Shown here: in pieces, positions 9,101 through 18,825 of the stretch
Position numbering within the stretch: position 1 is the stretch's first letter
Layout of the letters: each line of letters begins with the position of its first letter
From: Brevibacillus daliensis
GTDB lineage: Bacteria; Bacillota; Bacilli; Brevibacillales; Brevibacillaceae
NCBI RefSeq assembly: GCF_021245735.1
Contig: NZ_JAJISB010000004.1
Span: forward strand, 124,001-188,000
Reading direction: 5' to 3'
Length of the DNA stretch: 64,000 nt
Notes under the pieces: model-generated
The model's input: only the letters and a program-made list of their open reading frames with translations
The model's database searches: none
Told to the model about the DNA's origin: nothing
Position numbers and translations under genes: made by a program

Positions 9101-9765
9101 AGTGGCAGGAGTTGCTAATCGTTTGCACAGGAGACGAAGAAGCGCTGACACAAATCAGAGAGAGCAGTACCCTTGCGAGAGAAAAGGTTATGCAGCTAGA
9201 GAAAAACCATGAACGCTGGCAGTCTATGACACAAGAAATGACAGAGGTTACCGACGAACAAAGCAGATTGGATGAACTACGGAAGCTTTTTGAAGGTAAG
9301 GCATTTGTCCAATATATTGCCGAGGAGAAAATGACAACCATCGCCAGAGATGCCTCGTATCATTTAGCTCGTATGACAAAGGGTAGATATGCACTAGAAA
9401 TCGGAGACGGTGGAGAGTTCGTCTTGCGTGATGAAGCAGCAGGTGGAATGAAGCGTCCTGTACAGACATTATCTGGTGGAGAAACGTTCCTTACTTCACT
9501 GGCGTTGGCTCTGGCATTATCGGTAGAAATCCAAATGCGTGGCGGTCGCCTGGAATTTTTCTTCCTGGACGAGGGATTCGGCACATTAGATTCGGAACTG
9601 TTAGAGATCGTGCTAGATGCGTTAGAAAAATTACGGATGGACCATTTTACCATTGGATTAATCAGTCACGTACCTGAATTGAAATTACGCATGCCACGAA
9701 GATTGATTGTTACCCCAGCAGAGCCAATGGGAGCAGGAAGTAAAATTACGCTGGAAGTAGAATAA
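6106..9765 (+). CDS. sbcC: Exonuclease SbcC subunit (Rad50-like SMC ATPase)
   Basis: SbcC is the ATPase and tether of SbcCD. The 1219-residue protein has Walker A GPTGSGKS near residue 40, two very long Glu/Gln-rich coiled coils, and a zinc hook CPVC at residues 599-602 almost exactly at mid-length. The ABC signature LSGGETFL and Walker B FFLDEGFGTLD lie near the C-terminus. This is the full architecture, slightly longer than the E. coli protein. Only 33 bases separate it from addB, so SbcCD and AddAB are probably made together. Confidence 0.95.
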   Translation: MRPIELKMSGLNSYRELQEIDFETLCEAGLFGIFGPTGSGKSSILDAITLALYGQVVRTGGGSHPQEVLNQLESTLYVSFTFELGQEQNRTRYTIEREFGLTKGGNRKQPEVRLIERSKVEDIPDQVLESKATAATAMIEQLIGLTIHDFTRAVVLPQGQFSKFLTLKGSERNEMLQRIFHLHEYGEKLMQKVKGQLERNKQTIHQLEVEQARLGDASQEALEQAQNEAEQLENQIQEITVRFEALTLRKKEWEQIRQWQMERNDVQSQLNLLSEREEEMIARKHEIANIETSLALWPFFSREIQLQQEWQETEGRLLRTREERKQVQEKWELVERTSLEAKSKLRQEEPIHLERKSEWTQALEWEREMAQLSSQLQQVQNEQNLLQQKLNQADQEYKKLEQERLEATAVLNKLDEEWHQSAMSVEERKSIRTMLQAKQLCDQENTRLQETEKEWQESQEKLNQGLKALAQHEVAFAGATGLRNELEQEIVQLTKLDFWSEEETGQARETLVKVMGIGKEWRDQVKAKTDWDVRWIDTEKLLHTAIQITTGKETSAVQAEANRNACKEQQDAWTVRWNSWQKANMAHALRNELQPDHECPVCGSLHHPLSEEQHEDTQPIGNVENEEKELTLEKEKLEQALIEAEKILRTASEDVQKAKVDLAQIGQRKEMLQEEQAGLVTRKQEILSQLHELGEEWRVSSIEGLGIAYKQCDQQVREQTELRTRHSKKMEEKQKELRHKRDDELEKKAEWEKWKSWAEGQREQGESIATRLEMSRQSALQASNKLNQARGEIGIEQIESLFHNMEQLEQRQEELRRLRLAQEQRHQELQALIQTKKEEWSHLQAQSIALQEKVLDRKEQWTKKQEQWQKRTGGESAEVLLKKVNEAIADLHQRSEQAEKEMHQVALERQQIMETAVALEETYGRLGRQTKEAEAEMEQALAEARLVDRNSVQAYYNLRPQLTTFKADVEAYMTQLTEVRYALTRLEERLDGREVKEEEWQELLIVCTGDEEALTQIRESSTLAREKVMQLEKNHERWQSMTQEMTEVTDEQSRLDELRKLFEGKAFVQYIAEEKMTTIARDASYHLARMTKGRYALEIGDGGEFVLRDEAAGGMKRPVQTLSGGETFLTSLALALALSVEIQMRGGRLEFFFLDEGFGTLDSELLEIVLDALEKLRMDHFTIGLISHVPELKLRMPRRLIVTPAEPMGAGSKITLEVE

Positions 9766-9798
9766 GAACGTATGAATCTAGAATAGGGGGGAGATAGC

Positions 9799-12700
9799 GT
9801 GGCATTACAATTTTACCTGGGTCGGGCAGGAACAGGAAAAACAGAAAAAATCCTTTCTCAGATACAAGAGAAGTTACGAAATGATCGTAAAGGAGCACCC
9901 CTCATCTATCTGGTTCCTGAACAAGCCACCTTTCAGGAGGAGCATAGGCTGGTAACAACTGCTGGTTTTACCGGTCATATTAGAGCTCAGGTGCTTAGTT
10001 TTGGGCGTCTCTCCCATCGCATTCTGCAAGAAGTAGGGGGACTTACGACGATCCCGATTGATGATCGAGGGAAGCAGATGGTGCTTCGCCTTTTGTTGGA
10101 ACGCAATCAGGAACAGCTAAAGGTGTTTAATCGTTCTGCCTTGCAACCTGGCTTCGCAGGTGAACTGGCGCAGATGATCAGTGAATGTAAATCATATGGC
10201 GTTTCGGTAGAGCAACTAGAGCAGCTAGATATTCAGAATGCGACGTTAGAAAACAAGCTTCATGATCTGCTCTTACTCATGCGAGCCTATGAGGAATATC
10301 TTACAGATACTTATTTTGATAACGATGAATTATATTCGATTGTGGCAGAGCGATTAGCAGAATCTAATTTTATTAAGGATGCAGAGATCTGGCTTGACGG
10401 TTTTAGTGGTTTTACGACGCAAGAATATAAGCTGATTGAACAAGTAATGCGCTGTGCCAAGCAGGTTACGATTGCACTCTGTTTTGATCCAGATGATAGA
10501 AACAAGCCTATTGACGATCTTTCCTGTTTTTATCCTGTACACGATACCTATGAGAAGCTGAAAGAGATTGCTACACAAGCAGGAATTCCGATTGATGAGC
10601 CGATTATATTTGAAGACAAGCTGCGTTTTGTTGATAGTCCCTGGCTATCTCAGGTGGAGGAATCCTATTTCCACTGGAAAAAGCCCGGAACCCTTCCTTC
10701 ACCTAGGCAAGAAGATGAAGTGGTGATGATATCTGCCGCCAATCGACGTGCCGAGGTACAAGGGCTAGCACTCTATATGCTTTCACTGACTCGTACAGAA
10801 GGGTATCGTTATCGAGACATGGCTGTATTGCTCAGGGACATGGAGCCATATGCGGATGAGATTGCCAGTACATTCACGGAATACGGCATTCCATTCTTCC
10901 TCGATCAGAAGCGTAGAGTTACGCACCATCCATTAATTGAGCTGATTCGTTCGTCATTAGAAACCGTAACAGGAAACTGGCGATATGACGCTGTTTTTCG
11001 GGCGTTGAAAACAGACCTTCTCTCACCGATAGATATCTCTCACAGAGAGTCTCGCAGCGAAATTGATCTGTTAGAGAATTACGTGATTGGCTACGGTATT
11101 CATGGAGGTTACTGGTCCCAGTCAGATCCTTGGAGTTTTCACGGTGATCAGGCTCTTTATGAGGAGATCGGTAGAATCAGGGGTCGTTACGCGACGCCAT
11201 TACAGGAGTTCGAACGAGAAATCAAGCAAGCTTCTAAGAAGAATACCAAGCATATGGCTAGCGTACTTTATGATTATTTGCTAGCTCTTCAGGTACCGCA
11301 AAAGCTGGAAGAATGGCAGAAACAGGCTGAGCAGGATCATGATCTAGAAAGCTTCCGAGAACATGAACAAGTATGGAATGATGTCATGGAGCTACTCGAT
11401 CAGGTTGTGGAAGTGATGGGTGAAGAAAAGCTGGATGTAGCGATTTTTTCCAAAATCATGGAAACGGGTATGGAGAGTATTCGTATGGGATTGGTACCAC
11501 CAGCGCTTGATCAAGTGTTGATTGGTTCCATGGAGCGTTCCAGACAACCAGATGTAAAAGCACTCTTTATTCTGGGGGCAACAGAGGGCGTGATTCCGCT
11601 CCGTCCTAAAGAAGAAGGCATTCTGAGCGAAACAGAACGAGACAAGCTGGAGAATGTAGGAATTGAGCTAGGTCCTAATGCCAAACGTAAGCTGATGAGC
11701 GAGCAATATCTGTTGTATCGGGCACTGACACGTGCATCCGAGCGATTATGGATTAGCTGTCCGCTAGCAGATGAAGAAGGAAAAGCATTGCTACCATCAG
11801 GACTTTTCAATGAGATGAAAAAAACACTGCCTGGACTAACATTAGGGTACTTTCATAATGAACCGACGTCGGAGCCGGATCGGGACATGATCCTGTTGGG
11901 GCGTCCACGCCAAGCTTTCCGCCATATGCTAACGCTGGTGCGACAGGTGAAAAAGGGGATCGCCCTACCTGCATTCTGGTGGGAAGTGTACGACTGGTAT
12001 TTGCAGCATTCAACAGATGAAAAGCGAGAAAAATGGCTACTTTCAGGGCTTCACTACGAGAACAAAGCATATCCACTTTCCAAAAAAGTAAGTAAGCGGT
12101 TGTACGGGGAAGAGATTCGGATGAGTGTTTCGAGACTGGAAAAGTTTCAGGCATGTCCGTACTCCCATTTTGCCTCACATGGGCTGAGGCTGATGGAGCG
12201 ACAACAATTTCGACTGGAACGTTTTGATGTAGGTGAATTGTTTCATGCCTCATTAAAATTGGCAGTAGAAGAAATGAACAAGCAGCAGCTAGATTGGGGT
12301 CAAATGAATGAGACTTCCAGCATGAAGCTTGCTGATCATGTCGTAGAGGAATTGGTCCCTCAAACTCGCAGTAGTATTTTGGCTCGCACTGCGCGTTATC
12401 GCTATGTGACTGGTAAGCTGAAACGAGCTGTTGGACGAGCAATTACGGTACTAGGTGAGCATGCGAGACGGAGCCATTTTGCCCCGATTGGTCTGGAGAT
12501 TTCATTTGGACCTGGTGGGGAAATACCAGGAATGACTATAGAGCTGGAAGACGGAATGCGCATACATCTATTGGGCAGAATTGATCGGATTGATCAGTCG
12601 CTCGATACCGAGACCAGCTATTTGCGAGTAATCGATTATAAGTCAGGTCCGAAAGCATTAATTCTCTCAGATGTCTGGAACGGTCTTAATCTTCAGTTGC

Positions 12701-13257
12701 TCGTTTATCTCGATGTGGCGGTTACCAATGCAGATAAATGGCTGAATAAAGAGGTAGAGGTAGGCGGGGTCTTCTACTACCAGGTAGCTGATCCGTTTGT
12801 TAGTGCCAAACAGCTGCTTACACCTGATCAGGTTGCCAAAGAACGTCAATCCAAGCTGAAAATGAAAGGCTTGATGCTGGCTGATCCTGAACTTGCTCGT
12901 CTGATGGATAATGAGACTGAGACAGGAACATCAGATTTATTGCCATTTGGTATTAAAAAAGATGGGGAGTTCACTAGCTATTCTTCAGTTGCCTCGCGTA
13001 AAGAATTTGATATTCTACGCCAATACGTACGTGGCAGTATCAAGAAGCTGGGACGACGTCTGGTGGATGGAGATATTAGTATCGAGCCTTATTTACAAGG
13101 ACAGATGAACGCATGTCAGATTTGTTCGTATCGTTCCGTCTGTCAATTCGACCAGTTGCTGGATGGAAACCAGCCTCGACTTATCACTAGAAAAAAGGAT
13201 CAAGAGGTATGGGGATTAATACGTCAGGAAATGGGGGAGGAGAGTCATGAACAGTGA
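9799..13257 (+). CDS. addB: ATP-dependent helicase/nuclease subunit B
   Basis: AddB is one half of AddAB, the Firmicute counterpart of RecBCD, which resects double-strand breaks to Chi. The 1152-residue protein has an N-terminal Walker A (GRAGTGKT, residues 8-15). The C-terminal nuclease has the RIDRID and VIDYKSG motifs. The iron-sulphur cluster cysteines are one in FQACPYSHF and three in ACQICSYRSVC. The GTG start follows GGGGGGAG. It overlaps addA by 11 bases, implying coupled translation. Confidence 0.96.
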   Translation: MALQFYLGRAGTGKTEKILSQIQEKLRNDRKGAPLIYLVPEQATFQEEHRLVTTAGFTGHIRAQVLSFGRLSHRILQEVGGLTTIPIDDRGKQMVLRLLLERNQEQLKVFNRSALQPGFAGELAQMISECKSYGVSVEQLEQLDIQNATLENKLHDLLLLMRAYEEYLTDTYFDNDELYSIVAERLAESNFIKDAEIWLDGFSGFTTQEYKLIEQVMRCAKQVTIALCFDPDDRNKPIDDLSCFYPVHDTYEKLKEIATQAGIPIDEPIIFEDKLRFVDSPWLSQVEESYFHWKKPGTLPSPRQEDEVVMISAANRRAEVQGLALYMLSLTRTEGYRYRDMAVLLRDMEPYADEIASTFTEYGIPFFLDQKRRVTHHPLIELIRSSLETVTGNWRYDAVFRALKTDLLSPIDISHRESRSEIDLLENYVIGYGIHGGYWSQSDPWSFHGDQALYEEIGRIRGRYATPLQEFEREIKQASKKNTKHMASVLYDYLLALQVPQKLEEWQKQAEQDHDLESFREHEQVWNDVMELLDQVVEVMGEEKLDVAIFSKIMETGMESIRMGLVPPALDQVLIGSMERSRQPDVKALFILGATEGVIPLRPKEEGILSETERDKLENVGIELGPNAKRKLMSEQYLLYRALTRASERLWISCPLADEEGKALLPSGLFNEMKKTLPGLTLGYFHNEPTSEPDRDMILLGRPRQAFRHMLTLVRQVKKGIALPAFWWEVYDWYLQHSTDEKREKWLLSGLHYENKAYPLSKKVSKRLYGEEIRMSVSRLEKFQACPYSHFASHGLRLMERQQFRLERFDVGELFHASLKLAVEEMNKQQLDWGQMNETSSMKLADHVVEELVPQTRSSILARTARYRYVTGKLKRAVGRAITVLGEHARRSHFAPIGLEISFGPGGEIPGMTIELEDGMRIHLLGRIDRIDQSLDTETSYLRVIDYKSGPKALILSDVWNGLNLQLLVYLDVAVTNADKWLNKEVEVGGVFYYQVADPFVSAKQLLTPDQVAKERQSKLKMKGLMLADPELARLMDNETETGTSDLLPFGIKKDGEFTSYSSVASRKEFDILRQYVRGSIKKLGRRLVDGDISIEPYLQGQMNACQICSYRSVCQFDQLLDGNQPRLITRKKDQEVWGLIRQEMGEESHEQ

Positions 13258-16200
13258 GACACCGCTTGTGAAGCCAAGCCATTGGACCGATGAACAATGG
13301 CGAGCAATTATTGAAAAAGGGGACAATTTACTGGTGGCTGCCGCTGCTGGATCAGGAAAAACCTCCGTTCTGGTCGAACGTATTATCCGGCGAATCTCTG
13401 ACCTGGTTGAACAGGTCGGGGTTGATCAGCTCTTGGTTGTTACCTTTACGAATGCGGCTGCTGCCGAGATGAGACATCGAATTGGGGATGCCTTGAGAAA
13501 AGCATTGGAGGGCGATCCAACCTCTCCGCATCTGCGGAGACAACTGGCGATGCTTCAACGTTCGACCATTACCACGTTACATTCTTTCTGTCTCGGAATT
13601 CTTCGCCAGTATTATTACATGGTGGAGCTTGATCCCAATTTTAGAATTGCTGATCAGATGGAAGCAGAATTGTTGCGCCAAGACGTACTGGAGCAACAAT
13701 TTGAGGAATGGTACGAGGAGGATGAACAGTTTGCAGCCCTCGCTGATTTATTGGTTGAAGGTCAGGACGATGCTGCACTATTGGGGCTATTCATTAAGCT
13801 GTATGACTTTTCACGGAGCCATCCCGATCCGGATAGATGGTTGAGGAATGCAGCGGCTACCTTTAGCCAGACACAACTGGATACCGTAAGTAATTCACTC
13901 TGGATGAATACGATGCTTCAGACGATCTCGCTGAACCTCGTATCACTTGAATCAGATATTCAGAACGCAATTCAATATGCTGATATGCCTGATGGTCCTG
14001 CTGCTTATATCCCTCTCTTAGAGCAGGAGCTTGAGATGATTCAAAAAGCAAGAAAGTCCGCCTTGGAAGGATGGCAATCGCTGGATCAAAGCATGCGAGC
14101 CATCAAATTCGGTCGCTTGCCTGGGGTAAAAGGAACAGATGAGATACGAAAAGCGCAAGTACAGAAGCTACGTAACGGTGTGAAAGAAAAAGTGAAGAAG
14201 ATCATGGAAGAGTATTTCAGCATGTCGGTGGAGCAATACGTAGAGGATTTACAGCGAATGGCTCCGTACATGGAAACTCTTTCGCGCTTAGTGATCCAGT
14301 TCGGTCAAGCGTTTCGAGAGGCTAAACAAGAGCGTGCCATGGTCGACTTCAGCGATCTGGAGCATCTTGCTCTACGAATCCTTTTATCGGAGCAAGAGGA
14401 TGGACAGCGAGTGCCTTCTTCAATCGCTAGAGATTTGCAGGAACAATTCGCAGAGGTACTAGTAGATGAATACCAGGATATTAACCTGGTTCAGGAAACG
14501 ATTCTTACCCTTGTATCTCGTCAAGAGACAGAAGAGGTAAAGGCGAATCGTTTTATGGTAGGGGATGTAAAGCAGTCCATTTATCGATTCCGTTTGGCAG
14601 AACCGAAGCTTTTTATGGATAAGTATCGTGACTACGTTACTGATGAGGAGCAAGATCCGTTTGCCCCACCTCCCGCTGAAGATCGACTGAGAGGTAAACT
14701 GATTAACCTGGCAGCCAACTTCCGCAGTAGAAAAGAAGTGGTGGATGCAGTTAACTTTTTGTTCCGAATGATCATGACACCACGGGTAGGGGAAATAAAT
14801 TACGATCGCTCGGCGGAATTAATTGGGCGAGCAAGCTATCCGGAGATAGAACCGGAGCAGTTGGCTGTTGAGCTTCATTTGATTGATCGAGCAGCTAGTG
14901 GCGATAGTGAAGATATAGATGGTAATGGGGCCCTTACCGAGGCTTCTTTTAGCTCTATTAGTGAAGGTGATGGAACACAATCTACTTCTCAGGATGGTTC
15001 AACAGACCTCTTGCAAGCAACTGAAGAAGCAACAGCTGCACAACTGGAAGCAAGATTGATTGCAAAACGGATCAGGGAGTGGATGGAACCAGGTGTAGGC
15101 GGACAACCACTGCTCGTTTTTGATAAAAAAACACAGGGGATGCGACCAGTTGAGTACAGAGATATCGTTATTCTACTGCGGGCAACAGCCGGATGGGGTC
15201 AGGCTATGGCAGAAGAGTGTAAACAAGCTGGCATTCCCATTTACGTAGAACAGAACAACGGCTATTTTTCAGCCAATGAAGTGGATGTTGTTCTTTCTCT
15301 CTTGCGAATTATTGATAATCCCAAGCAGGATGTGCCATTAGCCGCAGTTCTTCGATCACCTATTGTAGGATTGAGAGAAGAAGATTTAGCAAAGCTTCGC
15401 ATTCAAACGCCTACAGGCCCGTTTTATCAAGCAGTTGAGCAATATGTAAGTACAACTGAAAGCGAAGTGGATGAGAAAATTCAACGTCGACTACGCCGTT
15501 TTTACCATCTGATTGACGGGTGGCGTAGTAAAGGCAGACGCAGTTCAGTATCTGAGCTGTTATCAGATATCTATGCCGAGACCGGTTATGTGGACTATGT
15601 TTCCACTTTGGGGAATGGCGCGCAGAGACATGCCAATTTACGTGCGCTCTATGATCGTGCGAAGCAATATGAATCAACTACGTATCGAGGTCTGTTCCGC
15701 TTTTTGCGCTTTATCGATCGGATGAAAGAACAGGAGAGTGATCTGGGAGAAGCACGGACGATCACTGAGAGTGAAAACGTAGTTCGATTGATGACAATTC
15801 ACAAGAGTAAGGGATTGGAGTTCCCAGTTGTTTTTGTGGCAGGGATGGGTAAGCAGTTTAATCAAAGTGATCGTCGTGGACAGTTCCTGCTTCATAAAGA
15901 TTTGGGATTTGGACCGCAAGTGGTAGACCCTGACCTTCGTTTGCGTTATCCGAGTCTAGCTTATTTGGGCATCAAGCAAAAGCTACAGCTGGAAATGCTG
16001 GCTGAAGAGATGCGAATTCTTTATGTTGCTTTAACTCGTGCCAGAGAGAAATTGATTCTACTTGGATCTGTTAAAGATCTAGGCAAAACAGTAGGTGCAT
16101 GGTGCGACCAAGAGACAGGGAACGGAGCGCTTGCCGATCAGGATTTGGTTCAAGCAACCAGCTACCTTGATTGGGTAGGACGAGCACTTCTTCGTCATGC

Positions 16201-17206
16201 ACGTGCAGACATTTTGCGAGATTTGTGTCCAGAGGATAAGGCGAATGTTGCCGTTCCGATTGTCAGAGATGAATCTATCTGGAAGTTCCATTTCTACCAG
16301 CCTAGCGATTTGTCGCGAGAGGAGATAGAAGAGGTTTGGAATGAAGAGGTATACATCTCACTGCAAAGAAGGGAAACAGTAGCAGGCCGTCCGGAAGCAC
16401 CTGAATGGCGGGAGAACATTCATCAGGCACTCTCCTGGAGCTACTCTCATCAGGGTGTTACTGAGGTGGCAGCCAAGTGGAGCGTGAGTGAATTGAAGAG
16501 GTTGACCAATCCTGTTGAAGAAGCTCAGGTGATTGATTGGTCTCGAAAAAAGGGAAGGGGACTTGCCTCCATCACACGAAAGCCTCGATTCATAAGTGAG
16601 GCTTCTGAGATGGCTCCTAGTCGAAATTGTGCATGTACCCGTGCAGAAATCGGAACCTTTACGCATCTGGTCATTCAACATCTTACGCTCGATGGACACC
16701 TGGATGAAGCAGATATTCGAGAACAGATGGATAAGATGGTTAGAAGACAGCTACTGGTGCAAGAGGCGGTCGAATATATCCCTGTTGCTTCGATAGCTAG
16801 GTTTTTTGAGAGCGAACTGGGGCAGAAAATGCGATCAGCAACAGAGGTATATCGAGAACTTACGTTTACGTTCTCGCTTCCATTATCAGATATTCAGAAT
16901 CGCTTGGGGAATATGGATGATACTCTTCTTACGTCCACAAGTGTGCAAGAGGAAGATCGAGTAGTAGTACAAGGGATTATTGATTGTGTGTTTATCAATG
17001 ATCGCAATGAAATTACCTTACTAGATTTTAAGACTGATCAACTGTCTGATAACCTTGAGGAAGCGAGTCAGATTCTGCGTACTAGGTATCAGAAACAGCT
17101 TGCCTTATACGCACAAGCACTGAAAGCAAGCTGGGGAATTGATCAGGTAGACCGATCCTATTTGGTTAGTCTATCAGCAGATGTGACGGTGCTCGTGACG
17201 ACGTAA
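13247..17206 (+). CDS. addA: ATP-dependent helicase/nuclease subunit A
   Basis: AddA is the translocating 3'-5' helicase of AddAB and supplies a second nuclease domain. The 1319-residue protein has Walker A AAAAGSGKT (residues 31-39), VTFTNAAA, the DEYQDIN Walker B, VGDVKQSIYRFR, MTIHKSKGLEFPVVF and VALTRAREKL, which are UvrD-family motifs in order. The RecB-type nuclease shows GTFTHLVIQH and LLDFKTD. A polar Ser/Asp/Thr-rich insert near residues 560-610 looks like a flexible linker. Length is slightly above the B. subtilis protein. Confidence 0.96.
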   Translation: MNSETPLVKPSHWTDEQWRAIIEKGDNLLVAAAAGSGKTSVLVERIIRRISDLVEQVGVDQLLVVTFTNAAAAEMRHRIGDALRKALEGDPTSPHLRRQLAMLQRSTITTLHSFCLGILRQYYYMVELDPNFRIADQMEAELLRQDVLEQQFEEWYEEDEQFAALADLLVEGQDDAALLGLFIKLYDFSRSHPDPDRWLRNAAATFSQTQLDTVSNSLWMNTMLQTISLNLVSLESDIQNAIQYADMPDGPAAYIPLLEQELEMIQKARKSALEGWQSLDQSMRAIKFGRLPGVKGTDEIRKAQVQKLRNGVKEKVKKIMEEYFSMSVEQYVEDLQRMAPYMETLSRLVIQFGQAFREAKQERAMVDFSDLEHLALRILLSEQEDGQRVPSSIARDLQEQFAEVLVDEYQDINLVQETILTLVSRQETEEVKANRFMVGDVKQSIYRFRLAEPKLFMDKYRDYVTDEEQDPFAPPPAEDRLRGKLINLAANFRSRKEVVDAVNFLFRMIMTPRVGEINYDRSAELIGRASYPEIEPEQLAVELHLIDRAASGDSEDIDGNGALTEASFSSISEGDGTQSTSQDGSTDLLQATEEATAAQLEARLIAKRIREWMEPGVGGQPLLVFDKKTQGMRPVEYRDIVILLRATAGWGQAMAEECKQAGIPIYVEQNNGYFSANEVDVVLSLLRIIDNPKQDVPLAAVLRSPIVGLREEDLAKLRIQTPTGPFYQAVEQYVSTTESEVDEKIQRRLRRFYHLIDGWRSKGRRSSVSELLSDIYAETGYVDYVSTLGNGAQRHANLRALYDRAKQYESTTYRGLFRFLRFIDRMKEQESDLGEARTITESENVVRLMTIHKSKGLEFPVVFVAGMGKQFNQSDRRGQFLLHKDLGFGPQVVDPDLRLRYPSLAYLGIKQKLQLEMLAEEMRILYVALTRAREKLILLGSVKDLGKTVGAWCDQETGNGALADQDLVQATSYLDWVGRALLRHARADILRDLCPEDKANVAVPIVRDESIWKFHFYQPSDLSREEIEEVWNEEVYISLQRRETVAGRPEAPEWRENIHQALSWSYSHQGVTEVAAKWSVSELKRLTNPVEEAQVIDWSRKKGRGLASITRKPRFISEASEMAPSRNCACTRAEIGTFTHLVIQHLTLDGHLDEADIREQMDKMVRRQLLVQEAVEYIPVASIARFFESELGQKMRSATEVYRELTFTFSLPLSDIQNRLGNMDDTLLTSTSVQEEDRVVVQGIIDCVFINDRNEITLLDFKTDQLSDNLEEASQILRTRYQKQLALYAQALKASWGIDQVDRSYLVSLSADVTVLVTT

Positions 17207-17224
17207 GTAAACAAAATTAAAGAA

Positions 17225-17277
17225 GGGTAGGTTCTCAAGATTATATGTTCTTGAGAATCTACCCTTTGTTCTTTTTT
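17225..17277 (+). terminator. Terminator of the sbcDC-addBA operon
   Basis: GGGTAGGTTCTCAAG pairs with CTTGAGAATCTACCC, with one G-T pair, followed by a T-rich tract. Confidence 0.92.
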
Positions 17278-17620
17278 AGTAGGAAGTTTTTCTAGTAGGA
17301 AGTGATAGATCAAGTATGTTTTAGATAAGAATCAGCTTGATTGCCATTTTATTCAGTTGCCGCATTGCCATCTCCTGCTCTGATATTGTGATCCTTTATT
17401 TGAGAATAGAATCAAAAACTAGATCTTGAAAAATCAGGTTATTTGTCGAAGGCTGACCCTCGCTTTCTTCCCATGACTAATTACCTTCTTTTCTAATCAA
17501 AATGACTAAAGAAACAGGAAGATAGAAGGTTGTGTCAATTGGTTTTTTTTTGGATTCTATTCCGTAGAACCTTGCAACATGTTGTTACACCAGATTGAAG
17601 GAGGCAAGGAGCGCATATAA
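17278..17620. other. Intergenic region before the toxin gene
   Basis: About 340 bases of AT-rich sequence with only very short frames on either strand. The AAGGAGGCAAGGAG ribosome site of the toxin is at its end. I see no convincing gene or promoter consensus. Confidence 0.4.
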
Positions 17621-18808
17621 GTGAGAATTCTCGTTGAACCTGAGCGATTAAGGCATCTAGCCCAACAGTTTAGAGAAGTTAATGATCACTGGCTAAGCTA
17701 TGAAAAGAAGATTTTTGATTGCTTGGAACTTTGTCAAAATACAGAGTCAAGACGGATGAAAGAAATGTATGAATATGAATGGCCCATACTCATGAGTAAT
17801 TTTCAGCTTCTATACCAAAGGTTAGAGGTGATCTCAGAGGAGCTGAGGGTAAAAGCAGATGCATTTCAAATGGCAGATGAGTTGGCAAGCGGTGCTCGTA
17901 ATGATGTTAGTATGTGGGAATATTTTCAAGTAGGGGCGTGGGATGAAGGAAAAGCGATGCTACTTGGGGCAACTGACGCGATGTTACAAGATATCAGTTG
18001 GGGACTCACAGATAAAGTAGGGATAACAGGAGTTGCACCAGAAGGACAAGAAATGTTGTATTATTACACCAATACAGGTATGCATGGTGTGATTACTGCT
18101 GCAAGTCTCCGAGGTATGCAATCTTCGATAGAAGCAGCCAAAACCTCCGCTATTTCTTCGGTATCAGGATCGGGTGTTGCAGGAATAGGAGTAAGTGTTG
18201 CTTTTGCTGGTTTAGCTGCTGGCATGGCTATGACAGGAGCAACAGCAGGAAAGAATATAGTTAGCTCTGGGCAGAAGTATGCTGATGCGAAAGAGCAATA
18301 TATGAATGTGAGAAATGGTGCTGAGGGGACGGGAAATGGTGGATACTTGTCGGGTATCCTAGATCGAGTTAAAGAATTACGGTCTCAGTTACCTAGTAAG
18401 TTGAAAAAGACAGGAAACTTTGGTTATGCTGAAGTAGATATTCAAGGTATTAATAAAAAGGAGTTTTTCGCTCATAGTTCAGTAAACGAAGTTACAGACA
18501 AGGGTGCACTGTCTGGTATCTCTTTGAAACCTCAGGGAGAGCCTACATTTAATGCTAAGAAGGTTGACCCCGATAACGCAAGGATTGATACACCTGAAGC
18601 ATACTTAAGAGACTATGACACGGAGTACAAAATTTTAAATGATATTGCATCACAACTTGCAGGTAACAAGAATGCAAAAGGTACAATTAATCTGTTTACT
18701 GAGCGTCTTACCTGCCAAAGTTGCTCTGATGTAATAATGGCTTTTAGAAGAGAATATCCAAACATTACAGTAAATGTACTCACAAATGATGGTAAGGTAG
18801 TAAAATAG
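17621..18808 (+). CDS. Polymorphic toxin: helical WXG-like N-terminus, deaminase-like C-terminus
   Basis: The 395-residue protein has three parts. Residues 1-95 are helical and charged with an HWLSYEKK segment, resembling the WXG/LXG-type N-terminus of type VII secreted toxins. Residues about 100-230 form a Gly/Ala-rich hydrophobic middle. From about 270 a C-terminal domain shows AHS (284-286), DTEYKIL (D333, E335) and CQSC (C365, C368), a spacing like the zinc site of bacterial toxin deaminases (BURPS668_1122-like class), with Asp where a His or Cys ligand is usual. The likely activity is cytidine or adenine deamination of nucleic acid or nucleotides. A GTG start follows AAGGAGG. A small acidic ORF follows 17 bases downstream, as expected for an immunity gene. 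No T7SS apparatus genes are in the window. The domain call is from motif recognition only. Confidence 0.7.
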   Translation: MRILVEPERLRHLAQQFREVNDHWLSYEKKIFDCLELCQNTESRRMKEMYEYEWPILMSNFQLLYQRLEVISEELRVKADAFQMADELASGARNDVSMWEYFQVGAWDEGKAMLLGATDAMLQDISWGLTDKVGITGVAPEGQEMLYYYTNTGMHGVITAASLRGMQSSIEAAKTSAISSVSGSGVAGIGVSVAFAGLAAGMAMTGATAGKNIVSSGQKYADAKEQYMNVRNGAEGTGNGGYLSGILDRVKELRSQLPSKLKKTGNFGYAEVDIQGINKKEFFAHSSVNEVTDKGALSGISLKPQGEPTFNAKKVDPDNARIDTPEAYLRDYDTEYKILNDIASQLAGNKNAKGTINLFTERLTCQSCSDVIMAFRREYPNITVNVLTNDGKVVK

Positions 18809-18825
18809 GCAGAGAGGAGAACACT

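Noticed and set aside
6144..9653. Several minus-strand ORFs of 60-110 codons inside sbcC
   Set aside because: Shadow frames of a strongly biased coiled-coil gene; no ribosome sites or family motifs.
17278..17620. Small minus-strand frames upstream of the toxin
   Set aside because: Each under 25 codons without a recognisable product or consistent ribosome site.
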